Assembly (NCBI GenBank): GCA_049670505.1
Contig: JBATTK010000120.1
Span: forward strand, 1 to 54,936
DNA: 54,936 nt
DNA from: JBATTK01 sp049670505
GTDB lineage: Bacteria; Bacteroidota; Bacteroidia; Flavobacteriales; Flavobacteriaceae
Direction of reading: 5' to 3'
The stretch's first letter is position 1. The number at the start of each line of letters is the position of its first letter. The translations under genes were made by a program, and so were the position numbers. The notes beneath the pieces are model-generated. The model was not told the DNA's origin. It saw only the letters and a program-made list of their open reading frames with translations, and did not search any database. This document shows positions 42,630 through 51,845 of the stretch, piece after piece.

Positions 42630-42631
42630 AA

Positions 42632-44368
42632 CTAGATTCTCGCCTGATAGGTAAATAAATTGTAGTACCGCCCTTCTGCGGCAATCAATTCGTTATGAGT
42701 TCCCTGTTCTGCGATACTACCGTTTTCTATGACCAAAATTTGATTTGCTTTCCGAATGGTACTTAATCTATGGGCAATAACAAAAGTAGTCCTGCCTTTG
42801 GTGAGTTCCGCTAAACTTTTTTGGATCAACGCTTCACTTTCAGTGTCCAAACTTGAAGTGGCCTCATCCAAGATCAAAATCTTTGGATTTGCCAAAACGG
42901 CCCTTGCAATGGCAATACGCTGGCGTTGTCCTCCGGAAAGCTTTACCCCACGTTCGCCTATCAGCGTATCCAAACCTTCTTCAAAACGGTCCGTAAATTC
43001 ATCTACGTAGGCCGCCTTTACGGCTTTTTGCAATTCATCTTCGGTAGCATTGGGCCTAGGGAACAGGATATTTTCACGGATGGTTCCCTCGAACAGGAAA
43101 TCATCCTGTAATACCACTCCTAAATGTTGGCGAAAGCTATTTAAATTGATTTTGGATAGATTCTTTCCGTCAATGGTAATGGTACCCGATTGTGGATTCA
43201 AAAAACTGGCCGCCAATCCGGCAATAGTTGATTTTCCCGATCCCGAACTTCCCACCAAAGCGACCACGGAACCCGAATCTACCTTAAAACTTATATGGTG
43301 TAACACTTCCTTATCCTCCTCGTAGGCAAAGGACACATCATTAAAGACCATATCACCTTTTACTTCGTCTAGTAAAATGATCCGTTCTGCTTCATCCGCT
43401 TCGGGTGTCATGTTCATGAGTTCCTCGGTACGGTCCAATCCTGCCAAAGCTTCTGTCAATTGACTTCCAATATTGCTCATCTGTACAATGGGGGCTACCA
43501 TTAGGGCAAGTAAAAATGTAAACTCAATGTATTCACCTATAGTTAATTCGTCTACAATAATTTTATAACCGCCGAGACCCATAATTCCAGCGGTAGCAAT
43601 CCCTAATAAAAAGGTAGAACTACTGGTCATAAAGGCCGTGGCTGTTAGACTTTTCTTTACGTTTTTAAAAAGTTTTTCTACTCCATCTTCAAAAACGTTG
43701 CCCTCCTGTTTTTCAGCCCCAAATCCTTTAATAATTCTTATACCCCCTAAGGTTTCGGTCAGCCTACCGGTTACCTCTGCATTTATTTTTCCTCGGGTAC
43801 GGAATATTGGCCGTATTATTTTAAAGGCCTTTAATGCGATCAAAGCAAAAATTGCTAGGGGGATCAACGTTAAAAGTGTCATGCTGATGCTAATCCGTAA
43901 GAGCAAAATCAACGAAACTACTGCGGTAATAGTACCACCGACCAACTGTACCAAACCAGTACCTATTAAATTCCGTACCCCTTCAACATCTGTCATTATC
44001 CTTGACACCAAAGCCCCTGATTTTGTATTGTCGAAAAACCGAATAGGTAGTGAAAGAACCTTACGCTGCACCTGAGCTCGAAGTTCTGAAATCATAAACT
44101 GTGCTTGAACACTTAATATTTTGGTCAATAAGAAAGAGGTTGATGCTTGTACCAAAAAAGCTACTGATACTATGGCGACCAACACCTTTAGAAAGTCCAC
44201 ATTCTTATTCGGAATAATATCATCCATGAAGATTCTCAGAGAAATTGGAGCCACAAAACTGGCCGCTTTACTAATAACAATTAACGTCAATCCGATGAAC
44301 ACTAGATTGCGTCTGGGCCAAATAATAGTTTTAAAGGCTTTGAGAATGCTTACTTTTTTATCGGACAT
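42632..44368 (-). CDS. ABC transporter, fused permease-ATPase (MsbA-like exporter)
   Basis: The 578-residue half-transporter has six membrane helices (1-320) and an ATPase domain with Walker A ALVGSSGSGKSTIAG, signature LSGGQRQRIAIARA, Walker B ILILDEATSSLD and the switch His in IAHRLSTI. It works as a homodimer or heterodimer, possibly exporting lipid, peptide or drug. ATG 44368 (MSDKKVSILKAF) is chosen; ATG 44377 is 9 bp upstream. Confidence 0.92.
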   Translation of the reverse strand: MSDKKVSILKAFKTIIWPRRNLVFIGLTLIVISKAASFVAPISLRIFMDDIIPNKNVDFLKVLVAIVSVAFLVQASTSFLLTKILSVQAQFMISELRAQVQRKVLSLPIRFFDNTKSGALVSRIMTDVEGVRNLIGTGLVQLVGGTITAVVSLILLLRISISMTLLTLIPLAIFALIALKAFKIIRPIFRTRGKINAEVTGRLTETLGGIRIIKGFGAEKQEGNVFEDGVEKLFKNVKKSLTATAFMTSSSTFLLGIATAGIMGLGGYKIIVDELTIGEYIEFTFLLALMVAPIVQMSNIGSQLTEALAGLDRTEELMNMTPEADEAERIILLDEVKGDMVFNDVSFAYEEDKEVLHHISFKVDSGSVVALVGSSGSGKSTIAGLAASFLNPQSGTITIDGKNLSKINLNSFRQHLGVVLQDDFLFEGTIRENILFPRPNATEDELQKAVKAAYVDEFTDRFEEGLDTLIGERGVKLSGGQRQRIAIARAVLANPKILILDEATSSLDTESEALIQKSLAELTKGRTTFVIAHRLSTIRKANQILVIENGSIAEQGTHNELIAAEGRYYNLFTYQARI

Positions 44369-44435
44369 AAAATACATGGAAGTTAAGAGCCCCTAAATTA
44401 CGTCATAAAAGAGTACTACGGAAAGAAAATAGTCC

Positions 44436-44746
44436 TTATATAGAGCCGTCCTTGTCCTTTATGTAGCTCAATGCGTACAAGTTTGTAAAGCTTACCGGAG
44501 TCGTATTTTCAAAGTATATTTTTTCGAAATAATTGGTATTCCCTACTTTTCCTTCAAATGAGACCCCCACAGGGTAATTGGTGATGTGGATTTCGGAAGT
44601 TTTTGGTTCGGAAGAATAAAATGTGTCGTTTTACCCATACCGCTTTTGCATGAGGAGAACTATGGCGGGAGGCAAAGAATATGGAACTATTTTCAATGTA
44701 GGCACCACCGGGCACTATACCTACGGTATTGTTTTTTAGGATATAC
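44436..44746 (-). pseudogene. frameshifted C-terminal continuation of the G8/beta-helix gene
   Basis: Downstream of the stop at 44747, the minus strand still encodes sensible beta-helix sequence in two other frames. The first frame reads KYILKNNTVGIVPGGAYIEN, then SSIFFASRHSSPHAKAVWV. After a shift in a TTTT run at 44629-44632 (AAAA on the coding strand), the next frame reads NDTFYSSEPKTSEIHITNYP, then VGVSFEGKVGN and SYIKDKDGSI, ending at a stop at 44436-44438. Removing one T near 44749 and one A in the A4 run would restore one reading frame of about 486 codons. Confidence 0.7.
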
Positions 44747-45895
44747 TTACTTCTCTACCACCACATTTTTGGATTTAATGATGATGCCCTTATCAAAATA
44801 GGAAACCGTATTGTTCTTTGTTCTCCAAATACCGGTATGGTTGAAGTTATCTATTAGAATTCCCTTGGTTTCCAAGACGCTATCCATTTTAGGAGCGGTG
44901 GGGATTATTTTTTCTATATGATTTCCTTCCATCACAAAAGAAACATAGGAAGTTTTCCAAGCAAAATTTTCATGTTCTGGACGCAATAACATACCGATAC
45001 CATGGGTATTGCCTTTCACCGTAATATAATTGTTGGTTATGGATTGATAGGGATTCTTGGTGGCAACGGCAAATACATCGGAATCGCTATGGTTGAAAAT
45101 GATATTCGCTTCAATATTATTTTCTATTCCTATGCCCGAAGGGGAGCATAAGATAGAATTCCCGTTTTTGGAGATAAAAATATTATTTTCAATAGCAGCG
45201 GAGGTTTTGTCCATATAGAGATCGGTGTAGTGTGAATCTACGAAGACGGAATTGTTGATTTGTCCCGGAGAGGCTGTTTGGCCGTGCCAGGATAAGGCGG
45301 GGATACTATCCCGTAGTCCAAGACCTTTAAATTGTACACCGGATATTTTTACTTGTGTGGCGTCCTCAATTACCATAAAACCAGAACTTTCCCCGCTATA
45401 AGTGGCAATGGTGATATTGCGTTGCAATTGCCCATCGTTTGGATTTTCCCATGGTTTTGCATGGATGTTCAAAGGCATATTTTCCGAAGACCCGTGGAGT
45501 AAAATGCTCCCTTTGTTTTTTATTTTAATCACTGCCGTTACCGAGGGGTCTTCTGAGTTAAGGAGTATAGCGAATGTATTAAGGTGCTCTTTTTCGTTAG
45601 TGCCAACCTGTAGCGTGCCACCATCTATTTCCAGTTGTGCTACTTGTAACAGGATTTCCTTATCATCCGCAATGATAAGTGTGCCTTTGATAATTAGTTT
45701 CTTTATAGGCGGGGGGTTCTCGCTTAAAATGGAAATAGTTCCTTTTTCTATAACAACTTCCTCTAATATTTCCGGAGTGTTTTTGTGTAGTTTGACTTCT
45801 TTGTTGGGCAAGTTTTCTTGGGCATATGTGTGGAAAAATGTGAGCAAAAGCACACCCATCAAAAAACCACCATAGCGAAGGTATTTTGTTTTCAT
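44747..45895 (-). CDS. secreted G8-domain / parallel beta-helix protein, probably truncated
   Basis: The 382-residue product has a signal peptide (1-25, FFHTYAQ). A G8-type domain covers about residues 40-125: VVIEKGTISILSENPPPIKK, LIIKGTLIIADDKEILL and GGTLQVGTNEKEHLNTFAIL. A right-handed beta-helix region follows (VKISGVQFKGLGLRD, NNSVFVDSHYTDLYM, ENNIFISKNGN, NNYITVKGNTHGIG). This order resembles animal CEMIP/fibrocystin-type proteins, in which G8 precedes beta-helix repeats. The stop at 44747 looks like a frameshift, since coding sequence goes on to 44436. A -7 element (TACATTTG, minus, 45987-45980) and a palindrome lie upstream. Confidence 0.75.
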   Translation of the reverse strand: MKTKYLRYGGFLMGVLLLTFFHTYAQENLPNKEVKLHKNTPEILEEVVIEKGTISILSENPPPIKKLIIKGTLIIADDKEILLQVAQLEIDGGTLQVGTNEKEHLNTFAILLNSEDPSVTAVIKIKNKGSILLHGSSENMPLNIHAKPWENPNDGQLQRNITIATYSGESSGFMVIEDATQVKISGVQFKGLGLRDSIPALSWHGQTASPGQINNSVFVDSHYTDLYMDKTSAAIENNIFISKNGNSILCSPSGIGIENNIEANIIFNHSDSDVFAVATKNPYQSITNNYITVKGNTHGIGMLLRPEHENFAWKTSYVSFVMEGNHIEKIIPTAPKMDSVLETKGILIDNFNHTGIWRTKNNTVSYFDKGIIIKSKNVVVEK

Positions 45896-45943
45896 AATTC
45901 TTAGGTTAAGTCTACAATACTTGGGAGTATCTAATAATTTGGC

Positions 45944-45966
45944 TTATCTAAGTACTTGTTAGATAA
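45944..45966. promoter_or_regulatory. palindrome between promoter and start of the G8 gene
   Basis: TTATCTAA (45944-45951) and TTAGATAA (45959-45966) are perfect complements around GTACTTG. It lies just downstream of the minus-strand -7 element TACATTTG (45987 to 45980), which is where a repressor could block. No other gene is seen in 45896-46151. Confidence 0.45.
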
Positions 45967-46151
45967 ACGCTTACTTTTTCAAATGTATGTATAAAGTGTT
46001 AAAATGTTAAAGAAATCTACCCGGTTTTCGATGAAATACATTTTTTTATTTTTTTCGCATACTAAGCAGTACATCGGTAATCCAGTATAAAAATTGGTAT
46101 CGCAACCACATTAATGTTACATTTACGGGTATCGAAAAAAATTATTTGTTT

Positions 46152-46361
46152 ATGGATACCAAGGATAGTAATGAAAACATTTTAGTAGATGGGGACAATG
46201 TTCATGTTGTTAAAGATTTAAAAGTCAAAGGTATGTCCAAGACCCTAAAAAGAGGGAATGTTATTAAAAACATACGTTTGACCTCCAGTCCTCAAGAAGT
46301 GGAATGTAGGGTGGGTAAAGCACAGATCGTATTGAAGACCCTATTTTTGAAAAAAGCATAG
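46152..46361 (+). CDS. PhnA/YjdM C-terminal-domain protein, short form
   Basis: Start ATG 46152 gives 69 residues made of one PhnA domain: DSNENILVDGDNVHVVKDLK, VKGMSKTLKRGNVIKNIRLT and IVLKTLFLKKA. E. coli YjdM also has an N-terminal zinc ribbon, which is absent here. Despite the family name, a part in phosphonate use is not established. It stands alone between divergent and unrelated genes. Confidence 0.85.
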   Translation: MDTKDSNENILVDGDNVHVVKDLKVKGMSKTLKRGNVIKNIRLTSSPQEVECRVGKAQIVLKTLFLKKA

Positions 46362-46519
46362 GTGGCAAGGATAAAAGACAAAAAGAAAGGAACAAAGAGG
46401 ATCTTTGGGGATAAAATATAGTAATGCTAAAAAAGTATAAATGAGAACGGGTTTTATAAATTTTCAAGATGTGCTATAATTGTCTCTTTTTATTATCTAT
46501 TTTCAAAAAAAAATCATCC

Positions 46520-48715
46520 ATGAACCTAACAAGAACGATCAACAATTGCTCCATTTTTTTGGTAGTCTGCTTCCTTTTCTCCTGCAAGACGGGGAGTCCA
46601 GGGACCGAATTGGCGAAATGGCAGGCGCAAGCGGATAACGTAACCATTATAAGGGACAATTTTGGGGTGCCGCACGTTTATGGAAAGACGGATGCGGATA
46701 CGGTTTTTGGACTCTTATATGCCCAATGTGAAGATGATTTCAATAGGGTAGAGCAAAACTATATCTGGGCCACGGGCCGTTTGGCAGAAGTAGAGGGAGA
46801 GGATGCGTTATACAGTGATTTACGGGCCAAACTTTTTATGACCGAGGAACAGGCGAAGGCCAATTATGGGAAAAGTCCCGAATGGCTCCGGAAACTATGT
46901 GATGCATTTGCAGATGGCATTAATTATTATTTGTATACTCATCCGGAGGTGAAACCCAGATTGCTTACACGTTTTGAACCTTGGATGCCCATGTATTTTA
47001 GTGAAGGCTCCATTGGAGGGGATATTGAACGTATTTCGGCCAAAAAGATAAGAGCGTTCTATGAGAGCGGAATGGAAATTCCAAAGGCACAGGAATTAGA
47101 GATTAAAAAACAGAAAGAGGTTGAAGAGCCGAAGGGTTCCAATGGAATTGCCATCTCCGGAAAATTGACGCAGTCCGGTAATGCCATGTTACTCATTAAT
47201 CCGCATACCTCCTTTTATTTTAGGGGAGAAGTACATGCTGTAAGTGAAGAAGGACTCAATGCCTATGGTGCGGTAACCTGGGGACAGTTTTTCGTCTACC
47301 AAGGGTTTAACGAAAAAACAGGATGGATGCATACGTCTACCTATACGGACGTTATGGACGAGTTTGTTGAGACTGTTATGAAACAGGATGGAAAGTTGTT
47401 CTATGCCTACGGAGAAGAGTTGCGTCCTGTTGCGGCATCGGAAGTTACCCTGAAGTACAAGGATGGGAATGGGATAAAGGAAAAAACTTTTCCAATGTAC
47501 CATACACATCATGGCCCTATAACCCATATGGAAAACGGCCAATGGGTAGCTTCTGCAATGATGTGGGAACCGGTAAAGGCCTTGGAACAGTCCTATATCC
47601 GTACCAAACAGGAAGACTACAAGGGTTTCCGTAAGATGATGGACATCCGTACCAATTCTTCCAACAATACGGTCTACGCGGATGCAGCGGGGAATATCGC
47701 CTATTTTCATGGTAATTTCGTACCCAAGCGGGATACCATTTTTGATTATTCGAAACCCGTGGATGGGAGTAATCCCAAAACCGATTGGAAAGGCCTACAT
47801 ACGGTAGATGAGAATATCTTAGTGTTGAATCCGGAGAACGGATGGTTGCAAAATTGTAATTCTACGCCTTACACTGCCGCCTTGGAATACGGTCCGAAAC
47901 GGGAAAACTTTCCTAGATATATGTCCATAGACCGGGAAAATTTCCGTGGGGTACATGCCATTGATCTGCTTCGCGGAAAAAGAGGGTATACATTGGATAG
48001 CCTTATTGAATTGGGACATGATCCCTATCTGCCCGCTTTTGAAAAATTGATTCCAGGATTAGTGGAGGCCTATGATGCCCAAGATGATAAAAACCCCAAA
48101 CTTGGTGAAGCTGTCGGGATTTTGAAAGATTGGGATTTTAGGACTTCCAAAGAGTCCGTTGCAATGACCTTGGCCCACTATTATGGAACATTATATGGAC
48201 AGCAAGGTCAACGACCGTATCAAATGAGCGATATGGAGCTGATGACCTATTTTGGAACAAAATCTCCCCTACAGGAACGGCTGACCATCTTTGGCAATGT
48301 AATCGAACAATTGGAGTCCGATTTTGGCACTTGGAACATCCCATGGGGGGAAATCAACAGGTATCAGCGTCTTAACAGTGATATTCGCCAACCTTTTGAT
48401 GATGATAAGCCTAGTATTGCCATAGGTTTTGCATCTGGTCGTTGGGGGGCCTTGGCGGCTTATGGGGCCAGATATACTAACGATACAAAAAAAATCTATG
48501 GCACTCGTGGGAATAGTTTTGTCTCCGTAGTGGAATTTGGGGAAAAGGTAAAAGCCAAGAGTATGTTGGCAGGAGGTCAAAGCGGCGACCCTGATTCACC
48601 TCATTTTAATGATCAGGCCCAGCGCTACGCGGACGTTCAATTTAAGGATGTTGCCTATTACAAGGAAGATGTACTCAAAAGAGCTAAGGAAACATATCTA
48701 CCAGGTAAACGATAA
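46520..48715 (+). CDS. penicillin-acylase-family lipoprotein (Ntn hydrolase)
   Basis: Start ATG 46520 gives 731 residues. Lipoprotein signal ends in VVCFLFSC (lipidated C22). The alpha-chain part (35-200) begins VTIIRDNFGVPHVYGKTDAD. Self-cleavage before Ser207 in EPKGSNGIAISG would free the beta chain with the N-terminal Ser nucleophile. Beta-chain residues include NPHTSFYFRGEVHA and YTDVMDEFVET. Members cut amide bonds in beta-lactams, acyl-homoserine lactones or cyclic lipopeptides. The substrate is unknown. It is anchored to a membrane, so it likely acts in the periplasm or at the surface. Confidence 0.92.
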   Translation: MNLTRTINNCSIFLVVCFLFSCKTGSPGTELAKWQAQADNVTIIRDNFGVPHVYGKTDADTVFGLLYAQCEDDFNRVEQNYIWATGRLAEVEGEDALYSDLRAKLFMTEEQAKANYGKSPEWLRKLCDAFADGINYYLYTHPEVKPRLLTRFEPWMPMYFSEGSIGGDIERISAKKIRAFYESGMEIPKAQELEIKKQKEVEEPKGSNGIAISGKLTQSGNAMLLINPHTSFYFRGEVHAVSEEGLNAYGAVTWGQFFVYQGFNEKTGWMHTSTYTDVMDEFVETVMKQDGKLFYAYGEELRPVAASEVTLKYKDGNGIKEKTFPMYHTHHGPITHMENGQWVASAMMWEPVKALEQSYIRTKQEDYKGFRKMMDIRTNSSNNTVYADAAGNIAYFHGNFVPKRDTIFDYSKPVDGSNPKTDWKGLHTVDENILVLNPENGWLQNCNSTPYTAALEYGPKRENFPRYMSIDRENFRGVHAIDLLRGKRGYTLDSLIELGHDPYLPAFEKLIPGLVEAYDAQDDKNPKLGEAVGILKDWDFRTSKESVAMTLAHYYGTLYGQQGQRPYQMSDMELMTYFGTKSPLQERLTIFGNVIEQLESDFGTWNIPWGEINRYQRLNSDIRQPFDDDKPSIAIGFASGRWGALAAYGARYTNDTKKIYGTRGNSFVSVVEFGEKVKAKSMLAGGQSGDPDSPHFNDQAQRYADVQFKDVAYYKEDVLKRAKETYLPGKR

Positions 48716-48771
48716 TCATAGAAGGCAATTGGATTTTTGCGTAAATGGGATATGTAACCGCTTGCTGAAAA

Positions 48772-49407
48772 TTATTCTTTTATAATAATCAATGACGCCT
48801 TGGAACCTGTGGATAGATTCCATTTATTGGAATAAATGAGCTGTCCCTTATCATCGTAGACATTTACTTGTGCAGTATTGGGCCCAGAGGAACCTTGATT
48901 CAAAGCCTCAAAATCCAATCGGTTAAAGCCTTTTTCCAGCGTTAAATTAATTCCTTTAAAATTTCCGGACAAAAGAATATTGGGCTCTACAACATCTCCG
49001 TTGGCATATATTTTTACACGATCACCATCAACATACTCGTGATCCCTGCAAATAATACCAACGAATTTGGCATTGCTTTTAAAGTCCCCTAAATATTGAT
49101 CTCCATAGTGTTTGCCGGAACCTTTCTTTTCCTTCTCGCCAATTTTAGGGTCTATTTTAAGGTCGTGGCCCGCCTGTACCAATTCCTTGTCGGGGAGCAT
49201 TTTAATTTCCCTTTTGTTACGGTCTTTTAGGTCAAATTCGGGTTTTTTGTCAAAACTGGAAGGTATTTTCAGTGCCGTACCCTTATTCTCTTTGAGATCT
49301 AATTTTTTGCCTTCTATCTTCAAAGGTTGTGTTACCGGAATATCCGTTTGTGCCACCCCATAAAAGGACAACAATAGGATAAGACTCAATGTAAGAACAA
49401 CTTTCAT
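48772..49407 (-). CDS. hypothetical secreted protein, 211 residues
   Basis: Signal peptide 1-20 (MKVVLTLSLILLLSFYGVAQ). A Lys-rich N-terminal half (LKIEGKKLDLKENKGTALKI ...) precedes a beta-rich C-terminal domain with GIICRDHEYVDGDRVKIYAN, VEPNILLSGNFKGINLTLEK and VYDDKGQLIYSNKWNLSTGS. The last part resembles an immunoglobulin-like beta sandwich. I do not recognise a named family. It converges on the acylase gene. Confidence 0.7.
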   Translation of the reverse strand: MKVVLTLSLILLLSFYGVAQTDIPVTQPLKIEGKKLDLKENKGTALKIPSSFDKKPEFDLKDRNKREIKMLPDKELVQAGHDLKIDPKIGEKEKKGSGKHYGDQYLGDFKSNAKFVGIICRDHEYVDGDRVKIYANGDVVEPNILLSGNFKGINLTLEKGFNRLDFEALNQGSSGPNTAQVNVYDDKGQLIYSNKWNLSTGSKASLIIIKE

Positions 49408-49505
49408 AAACTAAGTACTAGTCGCATAAACAATGTAAAAATAACAAATACCCTGCCATAGGGGCCTAAATTGCTGTTAAAATCGTTGTTCTTCACTCTA
49501 AAAAC

Positions 49506-49549
49506 CTGATAAATGTCATAGGTAATATCAGGTCCTGATTATAGTTTTG
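49506..49549 (+). promoter_or_regulatory. CRP/FNR-like box plus -7 element before the DoxX operon
   Basis: CTGATAAATGTCAT (49506-49519; core from 49507) precedes TAGTTTTG (49542-49549) by 35 bp, core start to -7 start. CCTGATA (49505-49511) also forms a wider inverted repeat with TATCAGG (49526-49532). The leader to ATG 49652 is about 100 nt. Confidence 0.65.
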
Positions 49550-49651
49550 AACGGATTATCCACATTTCGATCTGCGGGAAAGTAGGCGATATGACCTCAT
49601 TTGCCCCTTATATCGAAATGAAAAAATAAGTAACCGTAATAATAAAACCAT

Positions 49652-50146
49652 ATGTTAGGTATTGGAGAGAAATGGCAATTGAAGCATAGTGTCTTGTTAA
49701 TGAGACTATTTATTGGCTGGCACTTTTTATATGAAGGTGTCATAAAGCTGTATGACCCGGATTGGACGTCGTTTGGTTATCTCGCCACGGCACAAGGGCC
49801 TTTAAAATCGTTTTTTTTGGCACTTTCCCAAGACCCTATGATAGGTTGGGCAGATGCTTTGAATTGGTTGGCACTTATAGTGGTAGGCGCTACCTTGTTG
49901 TTGGGGATTTTTGAGCGAATGGGCGCACTGATCGGTGTTTTCTTACTTGCCTTATATTATTTGGCCCATCCCGCATTTCCTTGGCTTCAGCAAGTAAATG
50001 TTGAAGGGAGCTATTGGTTTGTGAACAAGAATTTAATAGAGCTCGCCGCTTGTTTGGTGATTTATCAATTTCCGACTGGACATTATTTTGGCCTTGCACG
50101 AATTTTACGGAAAAAAAAAGAACGAACTAAAACAGAAATGGTATGA
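49652..50146 (+). CDS. DoxX-family membrane protein
   Basis: The 164-residue protein has four membrane helices. The DoxX pattern is visible: LLMRLFIGWHFLYEGVIKL at the start, WADALNWLALIVVGATLLLG in the middle and FVNKNLIELAACLVI near the end. Some DoxX proteins belong to quinol oxidases or thiosulfate oxidation; most are unassigned. The stop overlaps the start of the Gfo/Idh/MocA gene (ATGA), so both are one operon with a CRP/FNR-like box upstream. Confidence 0.88.
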   Translation: MLGIGEKWQLKHSVLLMRLFIGWHFLYEGVIKLYDPDWTSFGYLATAQGPLKSFFLALSQDPMIGWADALNWLALIVVGATLLLGIFERMGALIGVFLLALYYLAHPAFPWLQQVNVEGSYWFVNKNLIELAACLVIYQFPTGHYFGLARILRKKKERTKTEMV

Positions 50147-51729
50147 AATGGACCAGAAGGGATGTACTGAAAGGGCTGGGGGGAATCCCCATTCTTGGAG
50201 CCGTATGGTGGGCTGGAGCTTCCAACTCCGTATCAAAAAATAGGGAACGTTATGAAATATTGGAACAATTGAATATACGTCCTTCATTACCAGGGGCGAT
50301 GAAATCAATAAGCGGAGACCCCATTAGAGTAGGTATTGTAGGTTTTGGGATACGGGGGGAACAATTATGTAGGGCACTGGGTTTTGCAACCAAGGAATGG
50401 CTTGGTGAAATGGAACAGGCGGCCGAAGAAGATCCCAAGCACTCCGCTTTGAGAGATTTTCTGGATCAGGATAAATTAAATGTAAAGCTTACGGCCGTTT
50501 GTGACGTTTTTGATCTTAGGGCGGATAACGCAATTGCTTCCTTTTCTACGGAAAACAACAAGATGCAAAGGTACAGGACGCATCAGGAAATGATTCGCAG
50601 TGGTACCGTTGATGCCATTATAATTGCTACCCCTGACCATTGGCATGCCCCAATGGCCATTGATGCTCTGGAAAATGGCATTCATGTCTATGTAGAAAAA
50701 CCAATGACGCATACCATTGAAGAAACCTATAGATTAAAAGAAGCTGCCGAAAAATCAAATGCGGTCTTTATGGTAGGGCATCAACATAGGCAGACCTTGA
50801 GCTTTAAGACCGCCCAAGATATTGTAACAAAAGGTGTGCTTGGGCACGTTTCTTTAATTCAGACGAACACCAATAGAAATGATGACAACGGTGCCTGGAA
50901 TTATGATATCCATGAAAAAGCCGATGAGCAAACTATAGATTGGGATCTTTTTCTTGGGACAGCCCCCAAAGTTCCGTTCAACAAAAATCACTTTTTTAGA
51001 TGGAGGAAATGGTGGTCCTATGGATCCGGTCTATCAGGGGACTTATTGACCCATGATTATGATCGTCTTAATTGTGTGCTCAATATGGGTATCCCAAATT
51101 CCATTACGGCCTCGGGAGGTATATACACGCATAATGATGGACGTAATGTCCCCGATGTACTGCAAGTGAATATGGAATTTCCTGATTTTAGTACAGGGAG
51201 CAGCCAAGCAAAGGGTAAAGAAAGCGGAATGTCATTCGTATATAGCGCTACCCTTGGCAATGGGTACAATAGACCAACAATACTTATGGGGCACGATGGC
51301 ACTATGGAACTAGGGAATAGGCTGACCATTTGGCCGGATGCATCGTCCACAAAATACGCTGCTATGATCGAGGCAGGTAAAATGAACCCGCAAATTCCCG
51401 TTTATCAGTATGACCCTAGTGGGAATGTGCCAGATGCCATTTCTTCCGCTACATCCCAATACTTTGCGGACAAAGGACTCATGTGGACCTACATTAATGG
51501 AGCAAGAGTAGACTCTACGCATCTACATTTAAGGGAGTGGCTAGGTTGTACCAGGGATGGTGGGGAAGTGAGCTGTGGAATCAAGGAAGGTTTTGATGAA
51601 GCTATTACGGCACATATGACTGGACTCTCCTATAAGTTGGGAAGAAAGATAAAATGGAATCCCCAGGGACAGGTAATAGAACCCATTGAGGGATTCGATT
51701 TTGATAAGGTATTGCTTACAAATACTTGA
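50143..51729 (+). CDS. Gfo/Idh/MocA-family oxidoreductase with Tat-type leader
   Basis: The 528-residue protein has an N-terminal twin-arginine leader (MKWTRRDVLKGLGGIPILGA), so it is probably exported folded with its cofactor. The Rossmann domain shows VGIVGFGIRGEQLCRALG, and the catalytic motif is VEKPMTHTIEE. The region FRWRKWWSYGSGLSGDLLTH with DHWHAP is typical of the large exported members. It acts on sugars or polyols, using NAD(P) retained in the fold. It is coupled to the DoxX gene (ATGA overlap), and a membrane electron acceptor role for DoxX is possible. Confidence 0.9.
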   Translation: MKWTRRDVLKGLGGIPILGAVWWAGASNSVSKNRERYEILEQLNIRPSLPGAMKSISGDPIRVGIVGFGIRGEQLCRALGFATKEWLGEMEQAAEEDPKHSALRDFLDQDKLNVKLTAVCDVFDLRADNAIASFSTENNKMQRYRTHQEMIRSGTVDAIIIATPDHWHAPMAIDALENGIHVYVEKPMTHTIEETYRLKEAAEKSNAVFMVGHQHRQTLSFKTAQDIVTKGVLGHVSLIQTNTNRNDDNGAWNYDIHEKADEQTIDWDLFLGTAPKVPFNKNHFFRWRKWWSYGSGLSGDLLTHDYDRLNCVLNMGIPNSITASGGIYTHNDGRNVPDVLQVNMEFPDFSTGSSQAKGKESGMSFVYSATLGNGYNRPTILMGHDGTMELGNRLTIWPDASSTKYAAMIEAGKMNPQIPVYQYDPSGNVPDAISSATSQYFADKGLMWTYINGARVDSTHLHLREWLGCTRDGGEVSCGIKEGFDEAITAHMTGLSYKLGRKIKWNPQGQVIEPIEGFDFDKVLLTNT

Positions 51730-51845
51730 AAAAAGAAAGTGATTTCTAAAATTTAAGTTGAGGATATTCCGAACTATCCTATGGGAAATAATCAATTTCC
51801 GATAGTATGTATCCCTATAACGGTGATTAACGGCATACGCATAAC

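Noticed and set aside
44586..44801. 71-codon open frame on the plus strand after the G8 gene
   Set aside because: The opposite strand carries the better explained frameshifted tail of the G8 protein.
45402..45875. 157-codon open frame on the plus strand inside the G8 gene
   Set aside because: Antisense shadow of a signal-peptide plus G8 coding sequence; composition is unlike a real protein.
46152..46361. Phosphonate-use locus, from the PhnA-like name
   Set aside because: No C-P lyase or phosphonatase genes nearby, and the family name is historical.
47189..47710. 173-codon open frame on the minus strand inside the penicillin-acylase gene
   Set aside because: It is antisense to a well-conserved coding region, has no recognisable domain, and no promoter or leader of its own.
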